The notes beneath the pieces were generated by a model. The model saw nothing but the letters and a program-made list of their open reading frames with translations. It was not told where the DNA came from and searched no databases. Source: Plazaster borealis (taxonomy: Eukaryota > Echinodermata > Asteroidea > Forcipulatida > Labidiasteridae). Taken from it: DNA of 64,000 nucleotides. Positions 34,187 to 45,044 of the stretch are shown one piece after another. The position numbers and the translations under genes are program-made. How positions within the stretch are numbered: position 1 is the stretch's first letter; every line of letters starts with the position of its first letter. The stretch spans positions 3,063,501-3,127,500 of the forward strand of contig CM037461.1 in NCBI GenBank assembly GCA_021014325.1, in the 5' to 3' direction.

Positions 34187-35805
34187 CTAGAGATTTAGTG
34201 TTTGTTGGAACAAACACAAGGTGTTCGGATTTCATTGGAGTCAGTGTTGTGTCAATGTGTGAACTATTTTATTGAGTCCATGAAAAGATTGTTGATAGCT
34301 TTTGAAATTTCAAAGTGTAAATCAATTACGTGTTAAATTTAGTTTACACGGGAAAGAAATGATAATGTTCCTACTTAAGACTGCATTGAGCTCTAGAACG
34401 TGTATTAATTGATTATCTGTTTCAATTTTCATGTAAATATTCATAAGCTGTACTGTATACAAGACTTTTACTGACAATTCAAAAAAGAGCCTCTTAATAT
34501 GTATTTCTTTTACTTCCGGTTGGACAGGAAGCCAGGTCAAATCGTGTCATTATCAATTATACAGAACTTTCATACATAAAACATTCACAAAAAATGCAAA
34601 GCTTAAAATCATAATAGATATATTTCTCAATATATGATTTTTCGAAATAATAAACTTTAGATAGATCAAGTTAAACTGCACCTTTATGGTGAATTCATAA
34701 TTATATGACAATTGATGACGTCATTTGAACAGGATCTCAAATTTTGGATGTTACAAATCCCGGCTTGAAGACATGCAAGGTTTCAGCTTTAATCACGCAT
34801 TTTTGCCGTAAGTATAAATCTGACGTAAATATACAACTATTAATATCTTGTATTCAATTCAATAAAGTTTATTTATTTTTAGCTGGTTATCGATTCTTTG
34901 TTGATTAAAAAAACCCACACTAAATGCCATTCATGTTGATGTTGTTAGGTTACAATTCAGAAAGGTTTTTAACAGGGTTTCAAATCCAGTGAGGTGGATA
35001 CTCGGTTCAGGAAACATTGATTGTTCAATACAAAAAACACTGATGATGATGTCGCTAAAATAAGTCAAGCAAGGTGCGATTTGGAAGTTGTATTTTATAA
35101 AAAGCTTGCTTGATTTTAGGATATTGATTTTCGTACAGAACAGTTTGTTAATTTTTAAACTATTGAAAAAGCCATTTGTTTTAAGTCATAATGCAAAACG
35201 AAGGCAAATCATGAGGACGGCAAATCTAAGTCTATCGTGAATTTTGACTTAGGCCTATAACATAATGACTAATTTCGACTAATAACATAATGATTTAAGT
35301 TCTATTTCTACCTGTATGGTGCATCATACAGGAAATAAGGAATGCAGCAGAAGTGGAAAATATGTCACTGGATCCAAGTCCATTCTGGTGGATTTGCTGT
35401 ATGCTGAAGAAGTAACAAACAATATTAAAAATGAACAAAGTTATGACTCAAGGAAAGTTAAGTCAAGCTGAAACTGTTAAAATAAACAAAAATCAAGACT
35501 TAAAACGCTTCATAGTTTTACAATAATATTACCAATTTATTGAATTTATATTGCGCTCTTTCGAGGACCAGCCTGTTCAAAGGGGGGGGGGGGTCAAAAC
35601 TATATAACAAAATTCAAATTAAGGAAATTGCACAAGAACAAGTTAGTGGAAGGTGCCCATATTGTTTTTGAAGTGAATAACTTATAAACAGAACCTACTT
35701 AACACAAACTTTAAAAAGTGTTTTTTAGATAATTATGCATGTCATAATACAAAGTTGCCGAAAAACATTCATCAGTCGGACCATTTTCTGACTTTAGTGA
35801 CACAG

Positions 35806-35810
35806 CCAAC
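35806..35810. repeat. target-site duplication CCAAC (left)
   Basis: CCAAC precedes the left LTR and is repeated at 43988-43992 after the right LTR; sisters have CCAGC once at this site. Confidence 0.85.
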
Positions 35811-37451
35811 TGTCACAGTCAACCTGGGGCGACTGTAACGCGAAAGACATTTGCCACTCTTGAATGAAAGTCTCTTCGACAACAAATATTGTATTTACAA
35901 TTATTTTACATTTATTTACACCTACTGGGGAAACTGCCCCATTTATGGATTCTGTACAATCAATCACTATCTCCAGTTCTACTGAAATTAACAAATTAGC
36001 TCAAAACACTTAGCAACTGATTGATCCTTACAGGTAAGTCGACAATGTTCAATTATGAGTCCCTCTAATCTTGTGACGTCACACCCCCGAAAATATTACA
36101 AATTACAGGTGAGTCTCCTTAGACTATACTTGATATTTTATTAAAAAAAACAAAAAAAAACACTTTCACAACAATTCTTTTCTGACTTTTAAAACGCTTA
36201 GCTTTTTGCGTCTTATTGACACCCGCTCTACTCCATAGTCAATTAAATGTCTCCAATCAGAAGTTAATCAAATTTACACTTAAACAAAAGTTATTCTCTG
36301 GTCTGGCCTCCTGCCTCAATTCAAATTCCACTCCAAGCTCAACTCTGATCCCAACTCCAAAAGAAACGTTCAAAATATTTGGTGAATAAAATTGGCCCAC
36401 CGTGAAAATGTTCAAAGGTTAAACCTGTCCTCCGGTACAACTACAGCATCTCGCCTACTCTTCCGCTAACAATATGTAGGCACGGTCATAACTTCCGGCC
36501 TTCCTCCTTGTGCGTCTCAGAACATCAAAACACGTCTCACTCTATGAGGGTATAGTCCCTTTAAACTGATAGGAGAGGGTTAGATTCCCGCATCATAATC
36601 ATGGCCATCTATAAAATAGTTATTAGAACAAACACAATAATGCCTGATGCCCTCCTTCATTTTGATAAATACACACTTCTCAATTCATTTCTTTGTCTGA
36701 TTTCTTATTCCAAAAAATGGTGAACTACAAATTCAGAGTAATCAAAATCAAAAGCTATTCGAATCCCATGCTCCATTAATACAACATGAAATACACATTT
36801 CCAAGAACAATTCAGTTTCAGGAATTCTGCTTAATTAGCATCCCTATCCTCAACAACAATAAGCAAATTTCAACTTACGATTTTCTCCTGCTTTCCAAAC
36901 TCAAACTGCCAATCTCTGCCGCCTCAGTTCTCTGCCAATCAATTGCTCAAAATAACAGCCTGATTTATCTGTTTCTGGTTTGGCAGTAAAATTGCAGCAA
37001 AACAATAACCTCAAAGGTTTGAATTGTAGCGCGACACTGGTGAGATTTAGGCACTTCCAATACCTACTCAAATTCTCTCACTATCTCTCTCTCAAAATTT
37101 CATGTTCCTTCTTCAAGAACCTATGTGAGACTACTGCCACTCCCTAAAATCTTGCATTCCACAACCTCCATGCAAAGTAGCTCACTCTTTCAGTGCACAA
37201 CTATACATAATTATTCACAACAACCTGTGTGACTACACAAGTACAAAGGAAAGTGAAGGCACTGAACTCTGCACTTCTATTCATAAACAAAGTTACAAAA
37301 TTAGCATAATAACAAGAGTTCACAACCTTTGGGGAGAAAAATACCTGTTCATTAGTGAATCTGCCCCTGTAAACTTAAAACATACATATTCATTAGTAGA
37401 TCTGCTCCTGCAAGATAAACACCATACATTAGAATGGGCCTAATTCTGACA
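35811..37451 (-). repeat. 3' LTR of the Gmr1-like element (1641 bp)
   Basis: Starts TGTCACAGTCAACCTGG and ends CCTAATTCTGACA on the plus strand. Compared with the other LTR it keeps about 66 bp near 36830 (TTAATTAGCATCCCTATCC...) and about 13 bp near 36337 that are missing there; single-base differences are few. The short frame 36786-36989 is not a gene. Confidence 0.95.
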
Positions 37452-37454
37452 ATA

Positions 37455-37464
37455 TCTCCCCCTT
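37455..37464 (-). other. polypurine tract
   Basis: On the minus strand AAGGGGGAGA lies three bases before the 3' LTR, the place where plus-strand DNA synthesis is primed. Confidence 0.8.
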
Positions 37465-37604
37465 GGAGAAAAAAAATTAAGCAATTAAATTTTTTTTTTT
37501 CACTGTCAGAATTTTGATCTGCATCTGGAATGAAAACACAGCATCATTATTCACAAGATAATCCAACACTCGATTACCTCAATTGGTATATATACACTGT
37601 CTTA

Positions 37605-38711
37605 TTAACAACTTCTGCTCAGGTAGTCGGCTCCTACATTCTCACTACCTTTAATGGCTTCGATTCGGAACCTGTAGGGTTGTAGTGATAAGGCCCAGCG
37701 AAGAATTCGGCTATTTGTGACTTTCGCTCGCTGAAGATACACTAGGGGCTGATGGTCCGTCTCTAGAACGAATTCACGTCCATACAGATAGGTTTGGAAT
37801 TTTTGAACTGCCCATATGATGGCTAGGCACTCTCGTTCAATTGTTGAGTATGATCTCTCTCTTGGAAGTAGCTTCTTACTTGCATATGCGACTGGGAAGT
37901 CGATGCTGTCTTCACGTTGAAGAAGAACGGCGCCAATGCCGATGTCGGATGCATCAGTACGAAGTAAGAACTGCTTTCTGCAATCAGGTAGATGAAGAAC
38001 AGGGGTCGTGATGAGTCTTTTCTTCAATGTCCGAAATGCGAGTTCCTGACTCTTCTCCCATTCGATGTGATTTGGCTCTCTCTTCTTTGTTTTGTCAGTC
38101 AGTGGGACGGCGATTGCAGCATAATTAGGGATAAACTTCCTGTAATACCCAGTGAGTCCTAAAAAGGATCGAAGCTGCTTTTTAGTTTTAGGCTGTGGTG
38201 CATTCTGGATAGTAGTCAGTTTCTCTGGTAGTGGCTCAATTTGACCTTGTCCTATGATGTGACCTAAGTACTCTAGTTTGTTGAATCCAATGAAACACTT
38301 TGATGGGCGTGCTGTTAAACCTGCGGCTATCAGTCTTTGAAAAAGTTCGTCAACGGTGTCTAAATGTTTCTGCCATGTGTGGGTGTGCACTAAAATGTCG
38401 TCGATAAAATTGTCAACACAACTCATTCCTCGAAGCAAGTTCCGCATCATTCTGCTGAAGGTTGCCGGAGCATTGACGAGTCCAAATGGCATAGTACAAA
38501 ACTGAAAAAGACCGTCTGGGGTTACAAATGCCGTTTTCTCTCTGGCTGCTTCTTGTAGTGGGATTTGCCAATATCCTTTGCTGAGGTCGATCTTTGTGAA
38601 GTATTTGTCATTGGCAAGTTTTGCAAAAATTTCATCAGGATCAGGCATAGGCTCGGCGTCAAATACTGTGATTCGGTTAAGTCTTCTAAAGTCTATACAA
38701 AACCGTTGGGT
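37605..38711 (-). CDS. reverse transcriptase-RNase H part of pol
   Basis: Continues in the same frame as the upstream pol frame after the TGA at 38712. Residues before the first Met at 38648 belong to RT (RFCIDFRRLN). Landmarks: FTKIDLSKGYWQIPL, FCTMPFGLVNAPATFSRMM, catalytic NFIDDILVH (Ile-Asp-Asp), YLGHIIGQG, LRSFLGLTGYYRKFIPNYA, then RNase H: LLRTDASDIGIGAVLLQ (Asp), STIERECLAIIWAV (Glu), LETDHQPLVYL (Asp) and GADYLSRSC at the C-terminus. All are Ty3/gypsy signatures. No integrase follows; only about 140 bp separate the stop from the polypurine tract. Confidence 0.93.
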   Translation of the reverse strand, partial: TQRFCIDFRRLNRITVFDAEPMPDPDEIFAKLANDKYFTKIDLSKGYWQIPLQEAAREKTAFVTPDGLFQFCTMPFGLVNAPATFSRMMRNLLRGMSCVDNFIDDILVHTHTWQKHLDTVDELFQRLIAAGLTARPSKCFIGFNKLEYLGHIIGQGQIEPLPEKLTTIQNAPQPKTKKQLRSFLGLTGYYRKFIPNYAAIAVPLTDKTKKREPNHIEWEKSQELAFRTLKKRLITTPVLHLPDCRKQFLLRTDASDIGIGAVLLQREDSIDFPVAYASKKLLPRERSYSTIERECLAIIWAVQKFQTYLYGREFVLETDHQPLVYLQRAKVTNSRILRWALSLQPYRFRIEAIKGSENVGADYLSRSC

Positions 38712-41090
38712 TCAATCTTTTTTCCTGACGAGGACGATTGGTGATGCACACGGTGCGTCGGAAGGTTCTATAACGCCCATTTCCAACATGGACTTAATCT
38801 CATCCTTTACTGTGTCTCTCAGTGCATGGGGTAATGGGTACGGTTTTGATCTTATTGGATCTAGCGATGTCAGCTTAATGTCAGGTTTCGTGATGGTTGT
38901 CTGCCCTGGTAAGTCGGTTAATACAGCAGCATGCTTTTGCAGTAGTTGTTGTACTTCATGAACTTGATCTGTGCTCAATTCCTCACATACCTTGACGTCC
39001 TGAATTGTTTCATTTGCTGTCAAGCTTGGGAGTCGTACTGAGTCTTCATATTCCGTCATATCTTGTTCTATTTGTTCTGCATCAGGTTCTGTCTCGATGA
39101 CAGCGGTAGCCACAAAGTCGAACATTCCTGTAGGTAAACTTTGGCTGAAAGCACCACAAATATCAGAGTGATTAGTGGATTGTTCAATGTACAACTTCAG
39201 AAGATTGATATGAAATGTCTTGGTTCTGTTACCCAAGTCGATAGTGTAGTCACAATTACTCATTCGTTTGATGACACTAAATGGACCCTTCCATTGAAGT
39301 AGAAGTTTGTTGTTGTCGGCAGGGAGCAGTAGGAGTACCTTGTCTCCTTCCTTGAGTCGGCGTGGTTTGGACTTCCTGTCATAATACTTGCGATATCTCT
39401 CTGTAGATTTCTTCAACTCTTCCTGTGCTAACTGGCATGTATCTTCAATTCGAGTTCGCAGATCTAGTACATACTGGTAAGTTGTCTTTACTTCTGGAGC
39501 TTCAATGTTGTCTGACCAGAGTTCTTTTAATATGGCCATAGGACCTCTCACTGTCCTTCCATACAAAAGTTCGAACGGCACAAATCCAGTGCTGGATTGA
39601 GGTGTCTCTCGATATGCAAATAAAAGTGGGCTTATATACCTGTCCCAGTCTTTAGGTCTCTCAGCACATAGTCGTTTCAACATCTGTTTTAAGCTTCCAT
39701 TAAACCTTTCAACAAGGCCGTTGCAGGCAGGATGGTATGGCGTGGTCGTTAGCTGCTTGATGGAGAGAAGTCTGCTTACTTCCTTCATGATACCCGATGT
39801 GAACTGGGCTCCTTGGTCCGTTAATATCTCTCGAGGGATGCCAACTCGTGTGAATACATCGACTAAAGCTTCCGCAACTCGAGGTGTCTCGATGCTCTTA
39901 AGAGGTATTGCCTCAGGATAGCGAGTAGCGTAGTCCACCATGGTTAACACGTACCGGTTGCCTCTGTCTGTAATTGGAGCCATTGGTCCTACGATGTCAA
40001 CTGCAATGCGTAGAAAAGGAACATCAATTAATGGCATCTGACCCATTGGTACTCTTGTAACTTTGCCTTTTGGGATGGTTCTTTGACATATGTCGCAGGA
40101 GCGGCAAAAGCGTTGTATGTCGGATTGTACACCTGGCCAAAAGAAGTTTGACAAAACCTTATCTGCTGTTCTTTTTGAACCTTGATGCCCTCCTAAAATT
40201 GACTCATGCGCCAATTTCATGACGAGCACTCTCTGTGGTTTAGGTACAACTAGCTGTGTGATAGCATTGCCATTGTCTACTCTTGGGCTTTGAAAATGAC
40301 GATATATTAAACCCTTCTTCTTGAAGAAGTGTGATGTATTCTCACCTTTTCCAACTTTAATGTCTCGTGTCTCTACTAATTCTCTTACTCGCTGTAGTGT
40401 GGGGTCGTCTTGTTGTCCTTTGCGGATTTCATCTGCAGTCACTTCTGGTAGTGCACTTGACACCTTCAAAGCACGAACGGGTTTCTCTTCAGCTGCTTTC
40501 TGGGCTCTTGTCTGCACAGCATGGGTGTGTAAGTACATCTCTTCCGGTTTCCTCTCATGTTCACACTCATCTGATTTCTTGTCATAGGCCCAGTTGGGAT
40601 CTGGATCACCTGGATCACGAGCTTGTGGAATATTGCCAACAATAACGTCGTAAATAGGATTAGTCATACACACTGCATCTACGGACCCAATGAAATATGG
40701 CGAGTCAATCTTGACCTGAGCAAGGGGTAACTTGCTAACAGTGTTATCCACAAAGACGCAATATTTACTTTCACCTGTCATTTGGTTGTCTTTTACAAGG
40801 CTTCTTCGAATAAGTACACCAGAGCAGCCTGTATCTCTCAAAACTGATACCGATCTACTACCAACATTTCCATATACCACTGGCATACCTCTAAGAAAAT
40901 CTGGTTTACAAGCAGCACTCATGATAGGTAGGTTGTGCCCACACTTCAGAGTTACAAACCCTCCACGTGAACAACAGTCTGGTATATTCATACATGCTAT
41001 ATGTACCTGCTTGGCGAGGGGTGGCGTGGAGTTAGGGTGGTGTCCACACTTTTCACAGTCACCACTCGGTTGAGGTTGACTGGTTGACAT
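38712..41090 (-). CDS. protease-integrase part of pol, ending at a premature TGA
   Basis: Minus-strand frame of 792 codons. Aspartic protease: SVSVLRDTGCSGVLI (active Asp around residue 86). Integrase: HHCC zinc finger in HESILGGHQGSK and CRSCDICQRT (about residues 293-340), catalytic Asp in VDIVGPM, second Asp in LTDQGAQF, Glu in NGLVERFNGSL, and a GPF motif LLQWKGPFSVIKR. The frame then enters the RT N-terminus (KPYPLPHALRDTVKDEI, CASPIVLVRKKD) and meets TGA at 38712-38714 where Gly (GGA) is usual. Cys/His-rich sequence at the start (CEKCGHHP) is unexplained. Confidence 0.92.
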   Translation of the reverse strand: MSTSQPQPSGDCEKCGHHPNSTPPLAKQVHIACMNIPDCCSRGGFVTLKCGHNLPIMSAACKPDFLRGMPVVYGNVGSRSVSVLRDTGCSGVLIRRSLVKDNQMTGESKYCVFVDNTVSKLPLAQVKIDSPYFIGSVDAVCMTNPIYDVIVGNIPQARDPGDPDPNWAYDKKSDECEHERKPEEMYLHTHAVQTRAQKAAEEKPVRALKVSSALPEVTADEIRKGQQDDPTLQRVRELVETRDIKVGKGENTSHFFKKKGLIYRHFQSPRVDNGNAITQLVVPKPQRVLVMKLAHESILGGHQGSKRTADKVLSNFFWPGVQSDIQRFCRSCDICQRTIPKGKVTRVPMGQMPLIDVPFLRIAVDIVGPMAPITDRGNRYVLTMVDYATRYPEAIPLKSIETPRVAEALVDVFTRVGIPREILTDQGAQFTSGIMKEVSRLLSIKQLTTTPYHPACNGLVERFNGSLKQMLKRLCAERPKDWDRYISPLLFAYRETPQSSTGFVPFELLYGRTVRGPMAILKELWSDNIEAPEVKTTYQYVLDLRTRIEDTCQLAQEELKKSTERYRKYYDRKSKPRRLKEGDKVLLLLPADNNKLLLQWKGPFSVIKRMSNCDYTIDLGNRTKTFHINLLKLYIEQSTNHSDICGAFSQSLPTGMFDFVATAVIETEPDAEQIEQDMTEYEDSVRLPSLTANETIQDVKVCEELSTDQVHEVQQLLQKHAAVLTDLPGQTTITKPDIKLTSLDPIRSKPYPLPHALRDTVKDEIKSMLEMGVIEPSDAPCASPIVLVRKKD

Positions 41091-41250
41091 CTGCTGTGTG
41101 TGTTCGGTTGGGAATCTGTAGATGGAAGCTGATCTGAAGAAAAGTCTGAAGTTAATAATCCAGCAATTTTGGTTTGAGTTCTCTGAGGGTTTTTATAGCA
41201 ATACCGTGCTATGTGCCCCGTCTTACCACAAAAAAAACCATTCTGGTATT
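40997..41250 (-). pseudogene. gag zinc-knuckle segment, shifted frame
   Basis: The frame reads FFCGKTGHIARYC, a CCHC knuckle that lacks its first Cys. It differs from the gag frame before it and the pol frame after it. A run of eight T at the junction, plus TGG where TGC/TGT is expected, suggests a one-base expansion with loss of the first Cys; a second shift returns to the pol frame before 41090. Confidence 0.65.
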
Positions 41251-41852
41251 GACCTTGAACTGGTTGCTTGAGGACCTGTTTTATTGGAGTACTGTGGCGC
41301 TGGTTGCCTTGTTTCCATTCCTTTCTCATGTCCTGTAGGTTTAAAACCTTTGTCATATCTAGGATGGTTACTACCTCTGGTTCTATCTGATCTGTTGGAA
41401 GAAAAGTTAGATGGTTTAATGTCCTGACCAAAAATACCTCCTCTTGCTTCAGCAAACTTTTCTGCTAACTCGGCCATAGCTGTAATATCTTTTGGTTTTC
41501 TTTCCTTAAGAAACAATGATAAATCAAGGCTGCAAGCGTTAATGAATTGCTCTCTAAGAAGCAAATCCTTCAGATTATCAAAGTTCTTCTTAATCTTTGC
41601 AAGGTCTGTCCACCTACAAAAGTAATTATCAAGTCTTACCACAAATTGTCTTGGACCCTCATACTTTTCAGGCTTAGCCGAGCGCAATTTCTGCCGAAAA
41701 CCTTCCTCTGTATGATTGTACCTTTTAAGCAAGGCAGTCTTAAGACAGTCATATTCTGAGGCTTCATAAACAGACAATCTAGAATACACTTCAAGGGCTT
41801 TCCCTTTTAAAAGTGCACTGAGGTTAACAGCCCAGGCATTTCCAGGCCAATT
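41223..41852 (-). pseudogene. gag, C-terminal part
   Basis: Continues the frame after the TAA at 41853. It has the retroviral-type gag segment NLSALLKGKALEVYSRL, EASEYDCLKTALLKRYNHTEEGFRQKLRSAK and VVRLDNYFCRWTDL, typical of Ty3/gypsy gag proteins. The Arg/Gly-rich end (SSNRSDRTRGSNHPRYDKG) precedes the zinc knuckle. The frame stops at 41223, just after the T8 run. gag and pol frames are the same apart from these lesions, so the intact parent probably made one gag-pol protein or used a frame change at the knuckle. Confidence 0.8.
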
Positions 41853-42341
41853 TTAAGCAGCGGCATACCTCTCAAATCTCTGCAGATATGCATCTAGTTC
41901 ATCTTTATCGTCATCAAATTCTGGAAGCTTTGGGCCACGAGATTGGAAATTTGGTTTATGTGCCTGACTTGAATAACCTCCTGCTGCTGACATTTCAGCC
42001 GTAACAGTCGCTAATTTGAGTTGGATCGCTAAAGCTTCTGTTTCTTGCTTTCTAAGTTCTATTTGAGCAGCTCTCTTATCCCTCTCTTCATTCTCTTTCT
42101 CCTTTCTCTCAACTTTCATCCGTTCTTGCTCTTTCTGAACAAACTCTCTTAAATCACTTCCCTGTAACTCCATCTCTTTACCTATGGAAGCTAACCGTTC
42201 GATATCCATACCTAAACGCTTTTGGGATGCGGCAGCACTAAGAAGCAGTTGTTTGGGTTGGAACTGAGCCGCCAGAGATCCGCAGCCAAAAGTCTGGAAA
42301 ATCAAAAGAAAATACAAATTACTCCATACCTCAATAAACAC
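41853..42341 (-). pseudogene. gag, N-terminal part ending at a premature TAA
   Basis: The open frame runs to TAA 41853-41855 with the same frame continuing after it. A strongly charged coiled-coil-like stretch (REFVQKEQERMKVERKEKENEERDKRAAQIELRKQE) is followed by LPEFDDDKDELDAYLQRFERYA, the usual entry to the gag core. The start is uncertain: the first ATG in frame is near 42209 (MDIERLASIGKEM). The upstream part could be non-coding or follow a small intron (GTATGG at about 42327, TTTTCCAG at about 42293). Confidence 0.75.
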
Positions 42342-42403
42342 ATTAGCCTTAGACTACAATCATTCATAGCAAGCTAGTGTCTTTCTTTTTACATAACACC
42401 CGT

Positions 42404-42420
42404 TCCCGGACGAGCCCCCA
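42404..42420 (-). other. primer binding site, tRNA-Pro type
   Basis: On the minus strand TGGGGGCTCGTCCGGGA starts three bases after the 5' LTR. It is complementary to the 3' end of tRNA-Pro and equals the site used by many gammaretroviruses. Confidence 0.85.
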
Positions 42421-42423
42421 AAA

Positions 42424-43987
42424 TGTCACAGTCAACCTGGGGCGACTGTAACGCGAAAGACATTTGCCACTCTTGAATGAGTCTCTTCGACAACAAATAT
42501 TGTATTTACAATTATTTTACATTTATTTACACCTACTGGGGAAACTGCCCCATTTATGGATTCTGTACAATCAATCTCTATCTCCAGTTCTACTGAAATT
42601 AACAAATTAGCTCAAAACACTTAGCAACTGATTGATCCTTACAGGTAAGTCGACAATGTTCAATTATGAGTCCCTCTAATCTTGTGACGTCACACCCCCG
42701 AAAATATTACAAATTACAGGTGAGTCTCCTTAGACTATACTTGATATTTTATAAACAAAACAAAAAAAACACTTTCACAACAATTCTTTTCTGACTTTTA
42801 AAACGCTTAGCTTTTTGCGTCTTATTGACACCCGCTCTACTCCATAGTCAATTAAATGTCTCCAATCAGAAGTTAATCAAATTTACACTTAAACAAAAGT
42901 TATTCTCTGGTCTGGCCTCCTGCCTCAATTCAAATTCCACTCTGATCCCAACTCCAAAAGAAACGTTCAAAATATTTGGTGAATAAAATTGGCCCACCGT
43001 GAAAATGTTCAAAGGTTAAACCTGTCCTCCGGTACAACTACAGCATCTCGCCTACTCTTCCGCTAACAATATGTAGGCACGGTCATAACTTCCGGCCTTC
43101 CTCCTTGTGCGTCTCAGAACATCAAAACACGTCTCACTCTATGAGGGTATAGTCCCTTTAAACTGCTAGGAGAGGGTTAGATTCCCGCATCATCATCATG
43201 GCCATCTATAAAATAGTTATTAGAACAAACACAATAATGCCTGATGCACTCCTTCATTTTGATAAATACACACTTCTCAATTCATTTCTTTGTCTGATTT
43301 CTTATTCCAAAAAATGGTGAACTACAAATTCAGAGTAATCAAAATCAAAAGCTATTCGAATCCCATGCTCCATTAATACAACATGAAATACACATTTCCA
43401 AGAACAATTCAGTTTCAGGAATTCTGCTTTCCAAACTCAAACTGCCAATCTCTGCCGCCTCAGTTCTCTGCCAATCAATTGCTCAAAATAACAGCCTGAT
43501 TTATCTGTTTCTGGTTTGGCAGTAAAATTGCAGCAAAACAATAACCTCAAAGGTTTGAATTGTAGCGCGACACTGGTGAGATTTAGGCACTTCCAATACC
43601 TACTCAAATTCTCTCACTATCTCTCTCTCAAAATTTCATGTTCCTTCTTCAAGAACCTATGTGAGACTACTGCCACTCCCTAAAATCTTGCATTCCACAA
43701 CCTCCATGCAAAGTAGCTCACTCTTTCAGTGCACAACTATACATAATTATTCACAACAACCTGTGTGACTACACAAGTACAAAGGAAAGTGAAGGCACTG
43801 AACTCTGCACTTCTATTCATAAACAAAGTTACAAAATTAGCATAATAACAAGAGTTCACAACCTTTGGGGAGAAAAATACCTGTTCATTAGTGAATCTGC
43901 CCCTGTAAACTTAAAACATACATATTCATTAGTAGATCTGCTCCTGCAAGATAAACACCATACATTAGAATGGGCCTAATTCTGACA
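42424..43987 (-). repeat. 5' LTR of the Gmr1-like element (1564 bp)
   Basis: Aligns over its whole length with 35811-37451 except for deletions of about 13 and 66 bp. Same TGTCA...TGACA ends. Confidence 0.95.
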
Positions 43988-43992
43988 CCAAC
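43988..43992. repeat. target-site duplication CCAAC (right)
   Basis: Pairs with 35806-35810. Confidence 0.85.
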
Positions 43993-45044
43993 AATCATAC
44001 CAATCCCCCATTGCCCAATTCTACCTCTTCGACGATCATACTGAACGTTCCTTAGTTTTAAAAACATCACCAACGCCACCACTTGATGATTAAGGATAAA
44101 CTTTATAACATAATTGTGCATTAATACTCATTTTGAAAAGCAATGATTTTCACACAAAGCTTACCGATTGATCACCGTGTAGCACCGATATAGCATTTAT
44201 AACCTCTGCCGCAGACGCCGTCCGAAACACCCTTCATGAGCTGATGAAGTCAGGTCTCTGGTCTCGGTGTTTGATCAAAACATAACCAATGTTCGTCTTT
44301 TTCTGCTTGCATTTTCTCACATAATTAAAAGTCATAAGAATCACTGAAGTAGGTGGCCATCTCAGCAAAACTTCGTATTTAATTCCATTTGATAATTAAG
44401 CCATGAGAAGGGCGAATAGGGGAACAATTAGACGCTGAATATGAGGAGAATTCAGATCTATAATGTTAGTACGCCATTGAAGATTGCACTACGTTGTAAG
44501 TACGATGACCTTTGGCGTGTCAAAACATGAATGGAAAATCACGCCAGGCGCACATGGCACCGAATGTAAACAACTACGGTTGCACCACGTTGGTCTGTAA
44601 CAAGCGCCTTGACTGGCTAGCTACCCACCGTTGCCAGTCGCGCCGGGGTAAACCATGCTGCGTTAGGCAATGGATCTAAGATTTGAACATTTTTATAGGC
44701 CAATTTCTTTTAGAAATTTATGAAAAACTTAATTTGTTCCAATGTATAAAACGATAAGTATTCAATACCCTTTGTTTTCAGGAAATAACAACGAATTTAT
44801 CGTTCTAAGTTTGCGAGTTCTGGTTGTTAAACCAAAAACTCAAAATTGGATTAAATTAATTACATTCAATTACCCAATAAATCATTGGGTGAGGTCATTG
44901 TATTGTCGAAATTTCTGTTTCATCTTTTCATCAGGTGTAATATTGTTGCCAAGTTTCATGACCGTGCCAGTTTGGGAAAGATGTCAAAGTCTGCGGACAA
45001 CGATGCGTGTATTTTTGAGGTGGGCGAACAAACTCAAAAATCCA

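Larger units (their letters stand above)
35811..43987 (-). mobile_element. Gmr1-like LTR retrotransposon (Ty3/gypsy RT, integrase upstream of RT)
   Basis: 8.18 kb, minus strand. Two LTRs with TGTCA...TGACA ends, a tRNA-Pro type primer site, a polypurine tract and 5 bp target duplications define it fully. Coding order is gag, zinc knuckle, protease, integrase, RT, RNase H. The RT and RNase H are Ty3/gypsy in sequence, but integrase lies before them as in Ty1/copia. This order defines the Gmr1 group reported from deuterostomes. The element is broken by TAA in gag (41853-41855), a frame change at a T8 run near 41230 and TGA in pol (38712-38714). Confidence 0.92.
34187..45044 (-). mobile_element. 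Helitron-like element, array unit 9, split by the Gmr1-like element
   Basis: CTAG 34187 with the hairpin GTGTTTGTT/AACAAACAC. The two flanking parts (34187-35810 and 43988-45044) together are about 2.68 kb and align end to end with 48741-53776 once the insertions there are removed. The sister sequence CACAGCCAGCAATCATACC (51040) is the unfilled site. Confidence 0.8.

Noticed and set aside
39721..40645. Plus-strand frames opposite pol (for example 40321-40645, 40732-41073)
   Set aside because: Antisense shadows of the integrase/protease coding sequence.
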